Below the pieces are notes generated by a model, which had not been told where the DNA came from, ran no database searches, and saw nothing but the letters and a program-made list of their open reading frames with translations. Positions 26,654 through 36,434 of a stretch of 64,000 nt of DNA are shown one piece after another (position 1 is the stretch's first letter; each line of letters starts with the position of its first letter). The DNA is from Clostridium magnum DSM 2767. GTDB taxonomy: Bacteria > Bacillota > Clostridia > Clostridiales > Clostridiaceae. Location of the stretch: NCBI RefSeq assembly GCF_001623875.1, contig NZ_LWAE01000001.1, positions 682,001 to 746,000 on the forward strand, given 5' to 3'. The translations under genes and the position numbers were made by a program.

Positions 26654-28570
26654 ATGGTGAAAATTACTTTAAAAGATGGAAACATAGTTGAAGTTGAGAA
26701 AGGCACAAAAGTAGTAGAAGTAGCTGCTAAATTAAGTAAATCATTAGCTAAAAAGGCTGTGGGAGCTAAAATTGATGGAGAAAGAGCTGAACTTATGACA
26801 GAAATTAATTCTGATTGTAAGCTTGAAATATTGACTTTTGATGATGCTGATGGAAAATGGATATTAAGACATACTGGATCACATATACTTGCACAGGCTG
26901 TAAAAAGATTATATCCAGATGTTAAATTAGCTATAGGACCAGCAATAGATACTGGATTCTACTATGATTTTGATGCGGAATTCTCATTTACTCCAGAAAC
27001 ACTTGAAAAAATAGAAGCTGAAATGAACAAAATAGTTAAGGAAGATTTAAAGCTTGAGAGATTTGAACTTCCAAGAGAAGAGGCTATAAAACTAATGGAG
27101 GAAAAAGGTGAAACTTACAAGGTTGAACTAATAAATGATCTTCCAGAAGATTCAATAATATCTTTCTACAAAGAGGGGGAATTTGCTGATTTATGTGCAG
27201 GTCCTCATGTACCTTCTACTGGAAAGGTAAAGGCAGTAAAACTTCTTTCAATAGCTGGTGCTTATTGGAGAGGTGATGAAAAGAAAAAGATGCTTCAAAG
27301 AATTTACGGAACTGCATTTGAAAAGAAAGCAGAACTTGATGAATATTTAAAGATGCTTGAAGAAGCAAAAAAGAGAGATCATAGAAAACTAGGAAAAGAA
27401 TTAGATTTATTTAGTATTCATGAAGAAGGGCCAGGATTCCCATTTTTCCATCCAAAGGGAATGGTAGTAAGAAATACACTTCAGAATTTCTGGAGAGAAA
27501 TGCACAGAAAGGCTGATTATGATGAAATAATGACTCCTGTAATTTTAAATCAAGCATTATGGCACCAGTCAGGACATTGGGATCATTACAAGGAAAATAT
27601 GTATGTTACTAAGATAGATGAAGCGGATTATGCTATAAAACCAATGAATTGTCCTGGTTCAATACTTGTTTACAGAAATGACATACACTCATACAGAGAG
27701 TTGCCACTAAGATATGCTGAAATGGGATTAGTTCATAGACATGAGAAGTCAGGAGCATTACATGGACTTATGAGAGTTAGATGTTTTACTCAGGATGATG
27801 CTCATTTATTCTTAACTAAAGAGAATATAAAAGAAGAATTATTAAATGTTATAAAACTTATAGATGATTTTTATAAGGTCTTCGGATTTGAGTATTTTGT
27901 TGAACTTTCAACAAGACCAGAGGATTCCATGGGTAGTGATGAAGATTGGGAAGCAGCAACAAATGGTTTAAGAGATGCGTTAGAAGAAACAGGCCTAAAT
28001 TACAGAGTTAATGAGGGAGATGGAGCATTCTATGGTCCTAAGATAGACTTCCACTTAAAAGACTGTATAGGAAGAACATGGCAATGTGGAACAGTACAGC
28101 TTGATTTCCAACTTCCAGAAAGATTTGACTTGGCCTACATTGGAGCTGATGGAGAAAAGCATACACCAGTTATGGTTCACAGAGTTGTTTTTGGTTCTGT
28201 TGAAAGATTTATAGGAATACTTACTGAGCATTATGCAGGGGCATTCCCAACATGGTTAGCGCCAGTACAGGTTAAAATTATGAATATAACAGATGCTCAG
28301 ACTGATTATGTTAAGAAAATTGCTAGCGAATTAAAGAAGAATGATATAAGAGTTGAAATAGATTTAAGAAATGAAAAAATAGGATACAAAATTAGAGAAG
28401 CTCAGCTTCAAAAAGTTCCTTATATGCTAGTTATTGGTGATAAGGAAGCTAGTGAAGGAAAAATAGCTGTAAGAGACAGAAAACAAGGTGATTTAGGTGT
28501 TATGGAGTTAAATGACTTCATTTCAAAGATCAAAGAAGAAATTGATAAAAAAATAAGTGTAGTTCAATAA
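26654..28570 (+). CDS. thrS: Threonyl-tRNA synthetase
   Basis: 638 residues, full length: TGS domain (1-62), editing domain with AGPHVPSTG near 185, class II catalytic core (about 240-535) with the zinc-binding MNCPGSI, motif 2 RCFTQDDAHLF and motif 3 GSVERFIGILTEHYAG, and an anticodon-binding domain (540-638). It charges tRNA-Thr in the cytosol. Transcription is controlled by the T-box leader directly upstream. Ribosome site GGGAGGAAAAGG. Confidence 0.97.
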   Translation: MVKITLKDGNIVEVEKGTKVVEVAAKLSKSLAKKAVGAKIDGERAELMTEINSDCKLEILTFDDADGKWILRHTGSHILAQAVKRLYPDVKLAIGPAIDTGFYYDFDAEFSFTPETLEKIEAEMNKIVKEDLKLERFELPREEAIKLMEEKGETYKVELINDLPEDSIISFYKEGEFADLCAGPHVPSTGKVKAVKLLSIAGAYWRGDEKKKMLQRIYGTAFEKKAELDEYLKMLEEAKKRDHRKLGKELDLFSIHEEGPGFPFFHPKGMVVRNTLQNFWREMHRKADYDEIMTPVILNQALWHQSGHWDHYKENMYVTKIDEADYAIKPMNCPGSILVYRNDIHSYRELPLRYAEMGLVHRHEKSGALHGLMRVRCFTQDDAHLFLTKENIKEELLNVIKLIDDFYKVFGFEYFVELSTRPEDSMGSDEDWEAATNGLRDALEETGLNYRVNEGDGAFYGPKIDFHLKDCIGRTWQCGTVQLDFQLPERFDLAYIGADGEKHTPVMVHRVVFGSVERFIGILTEHYAGAFPTWLAPVQVKIMNITDAQTDYVKKIASELKKNDIRVEIDLRNEKIGYKIREAQLQKVPYMLVIGDKEASEGKIAVRDRKQGDLGVMELNDFISKIKEEIDKKISVVQ

Positions 28571-28576
28571 AAATTG

Positions 28577-28720
28577 TTGACAACTTAATATTACCATAGT
28601 ATAATACTATTTGTTAAGAAGAAACAGCCGTTTCTCACCTTGCAGCACAGCTAGTAAGGTTTGAGCAATTCTTTATTAAGTATTGTGTATTTTCAGGACG
28701 GCATTTGCCGTCCTTTTTTA
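28577..28720 (+). promoter_or_regulatory. infC-rpmI-rplT promoter and leader with terminator
   Basis: Promoter TTGACA (28577-28582), 17 bp, TATAAT (28600-28605). The leader holds a CTCACCTT/AAGGTTTGAG stem and then a strong terminator GGACGGCA (28696-28703) with TGCCGTCC (28706-28713) and TTTTTT, all before infC. This layout resembles the L20-controlled leader of Bacillus infC operons, where excess L20 ends transcription early. The L20 link is inference from gene order. Confidence 0.75.
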
Positions 28721-28763
28721 GTGTAACAAAGCTGCGCTAAGAAAATCCATCTGGGGGGTGAAG

Positions 28764-29279
28764 ATTATCAGTAAAGATTTTTTTGTGAATGAAGAAATAA
28801 GAGCAAAAGAATTAAGAGTTGTTGGCGAGGATGGTTCCCAGCTTGGAATTATGTCATCTAGGGATGCTCTTAATATATCAGAAGAAAAAGAGTTAGATTT
28901 GGTTATGATATCACCAAATGCAAATCCTCCAGTTTGCAAGATAATGGATTATGGAAAATTCATTTATGAGCAATCTAAGAAGGATAAAGAAGCTAAGAAA
29001 AAGCAAAAAGTTATAAATATAAAAGAAGTTAGGCTTAGCCCAACTATTGAAGAACATGATATCTCTATCAAAGCAAATAATGCAAGAAAATTTTTGATTG
29101 CAGAAGATAAAGTTAAAGTAACAGTTAGGTTTAGAGGTAGAGAAGCTGATTACTCATATGTAGGTAAAAAGATATTAGATGCTTTTTATAGGAAAGTTGA
29201 AGATGTTTGTATTATAGAAAAAGAAGCAAAACTAGAAGGCAGAAACATGATAATGATTTTATCGCCTAAGAAAGCATAA
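28764..29279 (+). CDS. infC: Translation initiation factor IF-3
   Basis: Recognised by [35 protein letters not shown] and [13 protein letters not shown], the hallmark IF-3 blocks; N- and C-domains are joined by a Lys-rich linker ([11 protein letters not shown]). About 171 residues. The GTG at 28758 overlaps the GGGGGG ribosome site, so the real start is probably ATT (28764) or ATC (28767), giving the family's usual SKDF N-terminus. IF-3 rejects rare start codons, and such starts allow autoregulation in other bacteria. The operon continues with rpmI and rplT. Confidence 0.94.
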   Translation: MISKDFFVNEEIRAKELRVVGEDGSQLGIMSSRDALNISEEKELDLVMISPNANPPVCKIMDYGKFIYEQSKKDKEAKKKQKVINIKEVRLSPTIEEHDISIKANNARKFLIAEDKVKVTVRFRGREADYSYVGKKILDAFYRKVEDVCIIEKEAKLEGRNMIMILSPKKA

Positions 29280-29299
29280 TTGAGAGGAGGATTTTTATT

Positions 29300-29497
29300 A
29301 TGCCAAAAATGAAAACAAAGAAAAGTGTATCAAAAAGATTTAAGGTTACAGGAACAGGTAAGCTTAAGAGAGCAAAAGCGTTCAAGAGCCATATACTAAC
29401 AAAGAAGAGCACAAAGACTAAGAGAAATCTTAGAAAGACTGGCTATGTTTCAGAAACACAAGAAAAAACAATGAAAACATTAATGCCTTATGCATAA
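29300..29497 (+). CDS. rpmI: 50S ribosomal protein L35
   Basis: 65 residues, very basic, with [20 protein letters not shown] and the usual [17 protein letters not shown]. Between infC and rplT in the standard order; ribosome site GAGAGGAGG. Confidence 0.97.
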   Translation: MPKMKTKKSVSKRFKVTGTGKLKRAKAFKSHILTKKSTKTKRNLRKTGYVSETQEKTMKTLMPYA

Positions 29498-29527
29498 TGG
29501 CAGGTTTTAAAAAGGAGGGTTTTTTAA

Positions 29528-29887
29528 ATGGCAAGAGTAAAAAGAGCTGTCAATGCTCGTAAATATCATAAAAAAATATTAAAACTTGCGAAAGGCTACT
29601 ATGGTGGAAAGAGCAAGTTGTTCAAAACTGCTAATGAAACAGTTATAAGAGCATTAAGAAATGCTTATGTTGGCAGAAAATTAAAGAAAAGAGATTTCAG
29701 AAGTCTTTGGATAGCAAGAATAAATGCTGCTACAAGAATGAATGGTCTTTCATATTCAAGATTCATGAATGGAATAAAGACTGCTGGCATCGACATCAAC
29801 AGAAAGATGCTTTCAGAAATAGCTATAAATGATCCAAAAGCATTTACAGAATTAGTTGAAATAGCTAAAAAGCAATTAAACGCTTAA
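29528..29887 (+). CDS. rplT: 50S ribosomal protein L20
   Basis: 119 residues, basic; [36 protein letters not shown] and NRKMLSEIA are family hallmarks. It binds 23S rRNA early in 50S assembly and, in related bacteria, represses this operon through the leader upstream of infC. Ribosome site AAAAGGAGGG. Confidence 0.97.
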   Translation: MARVKRAVNARKYHKKILKLAKGYYGGKSKLFKTANETVIRALRNAYVGRKLKKRDFRSLWIARINAATRMNGLSYSRFMNGIKTAGIDINRKMLSEIAINDPKAFTELVEIAKKQLNA

Positions 29888-29898
29888 TAGTGATTACA

Positions 29899-29932
29899 TA
29901 AAAAAATGCAGCTTAATTGCTGCGTTTTTTTC
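29899..29932 (+). terminator. Terminator after rplT
   Basis: A-rich left arm with GCAGC (29908-29912), GCTGC (29919-29923), then G and seven T. Confidence 0.8.
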
Positions 29933-30034
29933 TTTTACAGAAAACTTTAGATAAATAAATAGATCTATTTATACAAATAATATATTTAAATTTATTTAAT
30001 AAAGGTTTGAAAATTATAAGGAAGGTATATGCTA

Positions 30035-31378
30035 ATGAAGGTAATAATTAATAGATGGCTTAAAGTGAATGAGATTCAAATATTGGTCATAGGGTTTTTA
30101 GTATTAATTTTTATAGGAGCAGTTTTACTTGCGATGCCTATATCATCTCAAGATGGACGCTATACCAATTTCCTTGATTGTGTTTTCATATCAACTTCTG
30201 CAACCTGTGTTACAGGATTAGTAACATTAGACACAGGAACTCACTGGAACTACTTTGGTCAATTTGTTATACTATGTTTAATACAAATTGGCGGCTTAGG
30301 GTTTATGTCTGTATCTACTTTAATTGCACTGCTTATGGGTAGAAGAATTACATTAAAAGAAAGATTAGTAATACAGCAGTCTCTTAATTCCTTTTCTATT
30401 CAAGGATTGGTTAAGATGTCAAAGTATGTACTAGTATTTACATTTGTAGTAGAAACTATAGGGGCTATGTTTTTAGCAACTCAATTTATACCTGAGTTTG
30501 GATATGTAAAAGGTATATATTTTAGCATTTTTCATTCTATATCTGCCTTTTGTAATGCAGGGATAGATTTAATAGGAGAATTTAGAAGTTTAACTCCATA
30601 TGCAGAGGACCCAGTAATAATACTTACTGTAGGGTCTTTGGTAGTAATAGGAGGACTTGGTTTTTTTGTGTGGCAGGATATATACAATTTCAGAATTAGA
30701 AAGAAACTGTCATTACATACAAGATTAGTTATAGTTACTACTCTTATACTAATTTTGGGTGGAACAATTTTAATGTTTCTATTTGAAATGTATAATCCTA
30801 AAACAATAGGTGATATGCCTGTAAAAAGTAAAATCTTATCTTCTTTATTTGCGTCAATTGTACCTAGAACTGCTGGATTTAATTCTATTCCTACCTCAGA
30901 TATGACTGGGGGAGGAAAGTTTTTAACCATAGTACTTATGTTTATTGGAGGATCTCCAGGTTCTACAGCAGGGGGGATAAAGACAACAACTGCAGCGTTG
31001 CTTATCGTTACAGTTCTATCTATCATTAGAGGTAGAGAAGATGCAGAGATATATGGGAGAAGAATACGTAAAGAACTCGTATACAGAGCGCTTACCATAA
31101 CTATTTTAGGAAGTGGGATTGTTTTAGTGGCAACGATTTTACTGTGCATAACTGAAAAAGCTTCTTTAGAGTATATTATCTATGAAGTTGTATCTGCCTT
31201 TGGAACTGTTGGATTGTCACTTGGATTAACTCCGGAATTGAGTAATTCGGGAAAGATATTACTATGTATTATTATGTATTGTGGAAGATTAGGTCCGTTA
31301 ACTGTGGCGTTAGCTCTTGCACAAAAAAGCATGCCTAGTTCGATAAAGTATCCTGACGGTAAAATTTTAATTGGATAG
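30035..31378 (+). CDS. ktrB: Potassium uptake protein, membrane subunit (KtrB/TrkH family)
   Basis: 447 residues from the ATG at 30035, 9 nt after AAGGAAGG (an ATG at 30029 is also possible but close). Four membrane-pore-membrane repeats are visible, with filter-like turns TCVTGL (near 60), CNAGI (near 180), TAGFNS (near 285) and FGTVGLS (near 390). It forms the K+ channel-like pore and works with the cytosolic RCK subunit encoded 2 bp downstream. Size fits KtrB rather than the longer TrkH. Confidence 0.93.
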   Translation: MKVIINRWLKVNEIQILVIGFLVLIFIGAVLLAMPISSQDGRYTNFLDCVFISTSATCVTGLVTLDTGTHWNYFGQFVILCLIQIGGLGFMSVSTLIALLMGRRITLKERLVIQQSLNSFSIQGLVKMSKYVLVFTFVVETIGAMFLATQFIPEFGYVKGIYFSIFHSISAFCNAGIDLIGEFRSLTPYAEDPVIILTVGSLVVIGGLGFFVWQDIYNFRIRKKLSLHTRLVIVTTLILILGGTILMFLFEMYNPKTIGDMPVKSKILSSLFASIVPRTAGFNSIPTSDMTGGGKFLTIVLMFIGGSPGSTAGGIKTTTAALLIVTVLSIIRGREDAEIYGRRIRKELVYRALTITILGSGIVLVATILLCITEKASLEYIIYEVVSAFGTVGLSLGLTPELSNSGKILLCIIMYCGRLGPLTVALALAQKSMPSSIKYPDGKILIG

Positions 31379-31389
31379 GGGTGAAATTT

Positions 31390-32049
31390 ATGAAAAAAAA
31401 ACAATTTGTTGTAATAGGATTGGGCAGATTTGGGACATCTGTTGCTGAAACTTTATACAAATTAGGACATGATGTATTGGCAGTAGATGCAAATGAGGAA
31501 AAGGTTCATGATATAGCAGAATATGTAACCCATGCTATTCAGGCAGATGTTACTGATGAAGAAAATTTAAAATCCCTAGGTGTAAATAACTTTGATGTAG
31601 CGGTTATTGGAATAGGTGTAGATATGCAAGATAGTATTATGATAACTCTTCTAGCTAAGGAGATTGGTATTAAGTATGTAATTGCTAAGGCTAACTCTGA
31701 ACTGCATGCAAAGATATTATATAAGATAGGAGCAGATAAGGTAGTATTCCCTGAAAGAGATACTGGAGTAAGAGTAGCACATGATATTGTTGGAAGCAAT
31801 ATATTGGATTATATAGAACTATCATCTGAATATAGTTTAGCTGAAATTGTAGCCATAGATGAGTGGCATGATAAAACTTTAGGGCAATTAAATATGAGAG
31901 CAAAATATGGGATAAATGTAGTAGCTGTTAAAAGACAGGATGATATTGACGTAGTTCCTAGTTCTGAATATAAAATTATAAAGGGAGATATAGTGGTGGC
32001 AATTGGCAAGTATAAAAATATAAATAAACTAGAGATTATTAAAGGATAA
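31390..32049 (+). CDS. ktrA: Potassium uptake regulatory subunit (KtrA/TrkA, RCK domains)
   Basis: 219 residues from the ATG at 31390 after AGGGGTGAAATTT. The N-terminal RCK domain has VIGLGRFGTSVAETL (GxGxxG) and acidic AVDANE, which bind NAD(H) or ATP/ADP; the C-terminal RCK_C domain is about 140-219. It gates the KtrB pore from the cytosolic face. Tightly coupled to ktrB. Confidence 0.94.
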   Translation: MKKKQFVVIGLGRFGTSVAETLYKLGHDVLAVDANEEKVHDIAEYVTHAIQADVTDEENLKSLGVNNFDVAVIGIGVDMQDSIMITLLAKEIGIKYVIAKANSELHAKILYKIGADKVVFPERDTGVRVAHDIVGSNILDYIELSSEYSLAEIVAIDEWHDKTLGQLNMRAKYGINVVAVKRQDDIDVVPSSEYKIIKGDIVVAIGKYKNINKLEIIKG

Positions 32050-32062
32050 GGGTGAAGTGTAA

Positions 32063-32845
32063 TTGGAAACTATTCAAAGTAGAGATAATCTCCTAATCAA
32101 AGATATAAAAAAGTTAAAGGAAAAAAAATATAGAAATGAAGGGTGCAAGTTTCTAATTGAAGGATTTAGGTTTGTATGTGAAGGTTTAGAATCTAATTTT
32201 GAGGTTCCTTTAGTTTTTATAAGTGAGAATGCCAAGGATAGATGGGATAGTTTTGATGTTCACAGCAAACTTCAAAAAGAAACTAGAGTTTATACTGTAA
32301 CAGATCAAGTTTTAAAAAGTATAAGCAGCACGGATAACCCTCAAGGAATTGTAGCTGTAGTAAATAATAAATCCATTAGCTTAGAAAATAAACAGGGGTT
32401 TTATATATTAGTTGATAGAGTACAGGATCCGGGAAATATGGGGACTATAATAAGAACAGCTCATGCTGCAGGTGCGCTGGGAATTATAGTTACCAAAGGT
32501 ACTGTAGATATATATAATGAAAAAACTTTGCGATCTACAATGGGATCTATATTTCATATACCTATAATACATGATGATAATTTATCACAGCTCAATTTTT
32601 TAAGAAGCAATGGATTTAAACTTGTGGTTAGTTCTTTGGATACAGATAATAACTTTTTTGATGCAGATTTAAAAAATAAAAGTATAATTGTTGTAGGTAA
32701 TGAAGGCAATGGCGTAAGTAAAGAACTTTTAGATCTCTCAGATATCAAGGTGAAAATACCGATGCCTGGAGGAGCTGAATCATTAAATGTTTCAATAGCA
32801 GCATCAATTATGATGTTTGAGGTTATAAGACAGAAGCTAAGTTAG
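32063..32845 (+). CDS. TrmH/SpoU-family RNA 2'-O-methyltransferase
   Basis: 260 residues from a TTG start after AAGGGTGAAG. An N-terminal substrate-binding domain (about 1-95) is followed by the SPOUT knot with motif 1 DPGNMGTIIRTAHAAG (near 115), motif 2 IIVVGNEGNGVSKEL (near 210) and motif 3 IPMPGGAESLNVSIAASIM (near 230). It transfers methyl from SAM to a ribose in rRNA or tRNA; 23S rRNA is the likely target. The gene is 13 bp after ktrA and probably co-transcribed. Confidence 0.9.
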   Translation: METIQSRDNLLIKDIKKLKEKKYRNEGCKFLIEGFRFVCEGLESNFEVPLVFISENAKDRWDSFDVHSKLQKETRVYTVTDQVLKSISSTDNPQGIVAVVNNKSISLENKQGFYILVDRVQDPGNMGTIIRTAHAAGALGIIVTKGTVDIYNEKTLRSTMGSIFHIPIIHDDNLSQLNFLRSNGFKLVVSSLDTDNNFFDADLKNKSIIVVGNEGNGVSKELLDLSDIKVKIPMPGGAESLNVSIAASIMMFEVIRQKLS

Positions 32846-32853
32846 TTTTATAA

Positions 32854-33040
32854 TTTATCCGATGACTACCCGCTCTAATACTCCCATACGCACTCTGTGA
32901 AAGCGATTCACACAAAATCATAGATTTTGGTTCTCTGCTTTTCTTCAAAGTGTACGTTGCGAGCGGCTATGTCCCTGGATTCGTTCAACTAAGAATCAGG
33001 TGGAGTTTGAAACCCCATCTGATTCTAGTTTACACTTCAT
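32854..33040 (+). repeat. Dispersed repeat, copy 6 (long form)
   Basis: 187-bp copy with ends TTTATCCGATGACTACCCGCTC and TTTACACTTCAT. The first hairpin is enlarged by about 60 bp between CCGCTCTAATACTCCCATACG and CGTTGCGAGCGG. The TCCCTGGATTCGTTCAACTAAGAATCAG block matches copies 1 and 2. It begins 9 bp after the methylase stop codon, before that gene's terminator. Confidence 0.8.
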
Positions 33041-33045
33041 CTATT

Positions 33046-33110
33046 AAAAATAATACAAAAAGGTGATTGCTATAATATTATATCGGCAATCACTTTTTTG
33101 TATTATTTTT
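33046..33110 (+). terminator. Terminator after the TrmH-family gene
   Basis: About 25-bp stem: AAAAATAATACAAAAAGG plus TGATTGC (33046-33070) and its near-perfect complement (33086-33110), ending in a T-rich arm. Confidence 0.8.
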
Positions 33111-33429
33111 AATTGTCTGAATGTTCTTTGGATTAGTAATGTAGAAATATGGATAAAATAGCACCGTGAAAAGATGAAAATCGTAATTTTATTAAATTAT
33201 CAATTAAATGCAGTGCGAGTAAGTAAATTATAATTAATATGCAAAGTTTTTGATGTTTTAGCATTGATTAACATAACAAATGGTGGTATTATAATTTAAA
33301 AGATTCAAATTTCAAGTGTTTTCAAATTAGTCATATGAAAGTGAAAATTCTTAAATTTATTTAAATTGCGTTTATAATTTTTTTGTTTATTTTATAAAAT
33401 TTTTTATTTATTAAGGGGGAAAATGAGTT
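33111..33429. other. Intergenic region before the amino acid permease
   Basis: About 320 bp, A/T-rich, no gene or recognisable riboswitch. A long TTTTATAAAATTTTTTATTTATTAAGGGGG stretch leads into the permease ribosome site. No confident promoter can be chosen among many A/T-rich candidates. Confidence 0.3.
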
Positions 33430-34833
33430 ATGAACAATATTTTTAGGAAAAAGAGAATTGAAGACCTCTTAGATGTATCAACTGGAGAAAAGTCGCTGAA
33501 AAAAGTATTAGGAGCCTTTGAATTGACAATGCTTGGAATTGGCGCAATAATAGGTACAGGTATATTTGTCCTCACAGGTATAGCTGCTGCAAATTACTCT
33601 GGTCCAGCTCTTGTAATATCATTTATAATTTCTAGTATTGCCTGTGCTTTCGCAGGACTATGTTATGCAGAGTTTGCGGCTATGGTACCAGTTGCGGGAA
33701 GTGCCTATACCTATGGTTATGCAGCTTTAGGAGAGTTCTGGGCATGGATAATTGGCTGGGATTTGATTGCAGAGTATGCATTTGCTATCTCAGCAGTAGC
33801 TATAGGTTGGTCCGGTTATATAGTTAAGCTTTTATCAGCTGTAGGAATAAATCTTCCTGCTGCCTTTATAAAAGCACCACATGAAGGAGGATTAGTTAAT
33901 CTTCCAGCAATTCTTATAATTGCAGTAATAAGTGCTCTACTTCTAGTAGGAGTTAAACAAAGTGCTATTGTTAATGATATAATAGTTGCTATTAAAGTAG
34001 CAGTAGTTTTATTGTTTATAGCATTAGGAGTAAGCCATGTTAATCCATCAAATTGGACTCCATTTATGCCTTATGGATGGAGTGGTGTTATATCAGGAGC
34101 ATCTGTAATATTCTTCGCTTATATAGGATTCGATGCAGTTTCAACTGCTGCAGAAGAAGTTAAAAATCCTCAAAAGGATTTACCAATAGGAATTATAGGT
34201 TCTTTAGCAGTTTGTACAGTATTATACATTGTTGTTTCAGCAATATTGACAGGAATGGTGCCTTATTTACAGTTTAAAGAAACTGCAGCACCTGTAGCTT
34301 ATGCCCTTGAACAGGTAGGTATACATTGGGGATCAGCTTTAGTATCAGTAGGTGCAGTTTGTGGTATCACATCAGTTCTTTTAGTTATGATATTTGGACA
34401 AACACGTGTACTATTTGCTATGTCAAGAGATGGCCTACTACCTAAAGTATTTGGTGAGGTGCATCCTAAATATAAAACTCCTGCAAAAAGTACAATATTT
34501 GTTGGTATAGTCTCTGCTGTATTAGCTGGTTTCACACCAATAGGCGTAGTAGCAGAGTTAACTAATATAGGTACATTAACAGCTTTCGTAATAGTATGTG
34601 CAGCAGTTATTGTATTAAGAAAAAAAAGACCAGATATACAAAGAAATTTCAAATGTCCACTAGTACCAGTAGTTCCTGCACTTGGTATAGCATTCTGTCT
34701 ATTGCTAATTTTTAAACTTCCAGTTGTAACTCAATTAAGATTTCTAGTATGGCTTGTTATAGGGTTTGCAATATATTTTTGGTATGGAAATAAAAATAGT
34801 ATCATGAACAAGGACAAGGGATCAGTGGCATAA
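33430..34833 (+). CDS. APC-family amino acid permease (YfnA/CAT type)
   Basis: 467 residues with about 12 membrane segments. The N-terminal LGAFELTMLGIGAIIGTGIFVLTG is the substrate-binding start of APC transporters, and PQKDLPIGI follows VSTAAEEVKNP near 240, a feature of the cationic amino acid transporter branch. It should import or exchange amino acids at the cytoplasmic membrane. Ribosome site TTAAGGGGG. The gene stands alone with its own terminator. Substrate unknown. Confidence 0.9.
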   Translation: MNNIFRKKRIEDLLDVSTGEKSLKKVLGAFELTMLGIGAIIGTGIFVLTGIAAANYSGPALVISFIISSIACAFAGLCYAEFAAMVPVAGSAYTYGYAALGEFWAWIIGWDLIAEYAFAISAVAIGWSGYIVKLLSAVGINLPAAFIKAPHEGGLVNLPAILIIAVISALLLVGVKQSAIVNDIIVAIKVAVVLLFIALGVSHVNPSNWTPFMPYGWSGVISGASVIFFAYIGFDAVSTAAEEVKNPQKDLPIGIIGSLAVCTVLYIVVSAILTGMVPYLQFKETAAPVAYALEQVGIHWGSALVSVGAVCGITSVLLVMIFGQTRVLFAMSRDGLLPKVFGEVHPKYKTPAKSTIFVGIVSAVLAGFTPIGVVAELTNIGTLTAFVIVCAAVIVLRKKRPDIQRNFKCPLVPVVPALGIAFCLLLIFKLPVVTQLRFLVWLVIGFAIYFWYGNKNSIMNKDKGSVA

Positions 34834-34906
34834 AAATAATATATTTAAAATAGAAATTATCAATATATAGTAAAAATATATTATAATAAATTACACTTCT
34901 TTCATG

Positions 34907-34955
34907 CTATACAAGATTAGATTCTAAAGTATTTAATCTTGTATAGATTTTTTTA
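34907..34955 (+). terminator. Terminator after the amino acid permease
   Basis: CTATACAAGATTA (34907-34919) pairs with TAATCTTGTATAG (34934-34946), followed by ATTTTTTT. Confidence 0.85.
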
Positions 34956-35079
34956 GGATTATGACTGAAAAAATACAATTTTACTTAGCTATTAATTTTT
35001 ATATTACAATGTAATAAATTTTTGTTGACAATTTATGAATGAAAATGTAAAATAAAAAAATGCAAGATAACATATATTA

Positions 35080-35320
35080 ACTGTGATAGAGAAAGTAGAT
35101 ATATAGTTTTTTTTAGAGAGAAAAGGTCTTGGCTGGGAGCCTTTTTAAGAAGTTATATATTGAAGTTCACTCTGGAGTTCTAGTTGTGAAACAGTGAAGT
35201 AGCAATTAGCGGGTAAGATCGATAAATCTGCAAAGAGAATATTGTTAATGTTTAGCAGTATTAATTTGGGTGGTAACGCGGATATAAGTTCGTCCCTTAA
35301 TGAGGGATGGGCTTTTTTTA
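35080..35320 (+). promoter_or_regulatory. T-box riboswitch controlling pheST (phenylalanine specific)
   Basis: The T-box GGGTGGTAACGCGG is at about 35268-35281; TGGT fits the ACCA end of tRNA-Phe. Stem I has the GGTCTTGGCTGGGAGCC distal region. Phe specifier TTC is at 35166-35168 (followed by A) or 35178-35180; I could not fold the stem well enough to choose. The terminator is GTTCGTCCCT with AGGGATGGGC and a T7 tract (35288-35320). Confidence 0.9.
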
Positions 35321-35327
35321 TTTGGTA

Positions 35328-35344
35328 ATGAAGTGAAACTTGAA
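35328..35344 (-). repeat. Dispersed repeat fragment, copy 7
   Basis: ATGAAGTGAAACTTGAA is identical over 17 nt to the outer end of copy 4 (13022-13038). It lies between the T-box terminator and the pheS ribosome site. It may be the remnant of an excised or decayed copy; a chance match is possible. Confidence 0.45.
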
Positions 35345-35357
35345 AGGAGCAGGTCAA

Positions 35358-36377
35358 ATGAAAGAAAAATTAGAAGCTATAAAAGTTAATGGTCTTGAAG
35401 AATTAAAAAATGCAGCAACTAGTTCTGAGCTTGAAAGTATAAGAGTTAAATACCTTGGTAAGAAAGGAGAGCTAACTCTTATACTAAGAGGAATGGGGTC
35501 ATTGTCTCCAGAGGAGAGACCTTTGGCTGGTAAAATGACTAATGAGGTAAGAGAAGCTTTAGAAAATGCGCTAGAAGAAGCTTCTAGAGAAATAAAAAAT
35601 AAAGAAAAAAATGCTAAGCTTCAAAATGAAGTTATAGATATTTCTATGCCTGGAATAAGACAGAATTTAGGTAAAAGACATCCTTTAGAACAGACTTTAG
35701 ACGAGATGAAGGAAATATTTATTTCTATGGGCTTTACAATTGAAGAAGGTCCTGAGGTAGAACTTGATTACTATAATTTTGAAGCATTAAATATACCTAA
35801 GAATCATCCAGCAAGAGGAGAACAGGATACATTCTACATAAATGATAACATAGTTTTGAGAACACAAACTTCACCACTACAAATAAGAACTATGGAGAAT
35901 CAAAAGCCACCAATAAAAATGATAGCGCCAGGAAAGGTTTATCGTTCAGATGCAGTAGATGCAACACATTCACCAATATTTTATCAAATGGAAGGCTTAG
36001 TAGTAGATAAGGGGATAACATTTGCTGATTTAAAGGGAACCCTTGAGTTATTTGCTAAAAAGATGTTTGGCGATGAACTTAAGACTAAATTTAGACCACA
36101 TCACTTCCCTTTTACAGAACCTTCTGCAGAAATGGATGCTACTTGCTTTGTTTGTAATGGTGAAGGTTGTAGAGTATGTAAGGGAGAAGGCTGGATGGAG
36201 CTTCTAGGATGCGGTATGGTTCATCCACAAGTTTTAAGAAATTGTGGAATTGATCCTGAGGTTTACAGCGGATTTGCTTTTGGTTTTGGTGTAGACAGAA
36301 TGGTTATGCTTAAGTATGGTATAGATGATATAAGACAGCTATATGAAAGTGATATGAGATTCCTAAAGCAGTTCTAA
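35358..36377 (+). CDS. pheS: Phenylalanyl-tRNA synthetase alpha subunit
   Basis: 339 residues from the ATG at 35358, 8 nt after AAAGGAG (35343-35349); an in-frame TTG at 35340 overlaps the site. N-terminal coiled coil (1-90), then the class II catalytic domain with [45 protein letters not shown] and the motif 3 region [16 protein letters not shown]. It pairs with PheT to form an alpha2beta2 enzyme. Controlled by the upstream T-box. Confidence 0.97.
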   Translation: MKEKLEAIKVNGLEELKNAATSSELESIRVKYLGKKGELTLILRGMGSLSPEERPLAGKMTNEVREALENALEEASREIKNKEKNAKLQNEVIDISMPGIRQNLGKRHPLEQTLDEMKEIFISMGFTIEEGPEVELDYYNFEALNIPKNHPARGEQDTFYINDNIVLRTQTSPLQIRTMENQKPPIKMIAPGKVYRSDAVDATHSPIFYQMEGLVVDKGITFADLKGTLELFAKKMFGDELKTKFRPHHFPFTEPSAEMDATCFVCNGEGCRVCKGEGWMELLGCGMVHPQVLRNCGIDPEVYSGFAFGFGVDRMVMLKYGIDDIRQLYESDMRFLKQF

Positions 36378-36434
36378 AAAACGATAATGTAATTAAAAGT
36401 AACGGTACTTAAAAGAAAAAAGGAGGATACATAG

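Noticed and set aside
30532..31149. 205-codon minus-strand open frame opposite ktrB
   Set aside because: Shadow of the ktrB reading frame; no ribosome site and no recognisable domain.
31539..32009. Three overlapping minus-strand frames opposite ktrA
   Set aside because: Antisense shadows of an RCK-domain gene with no start signals.
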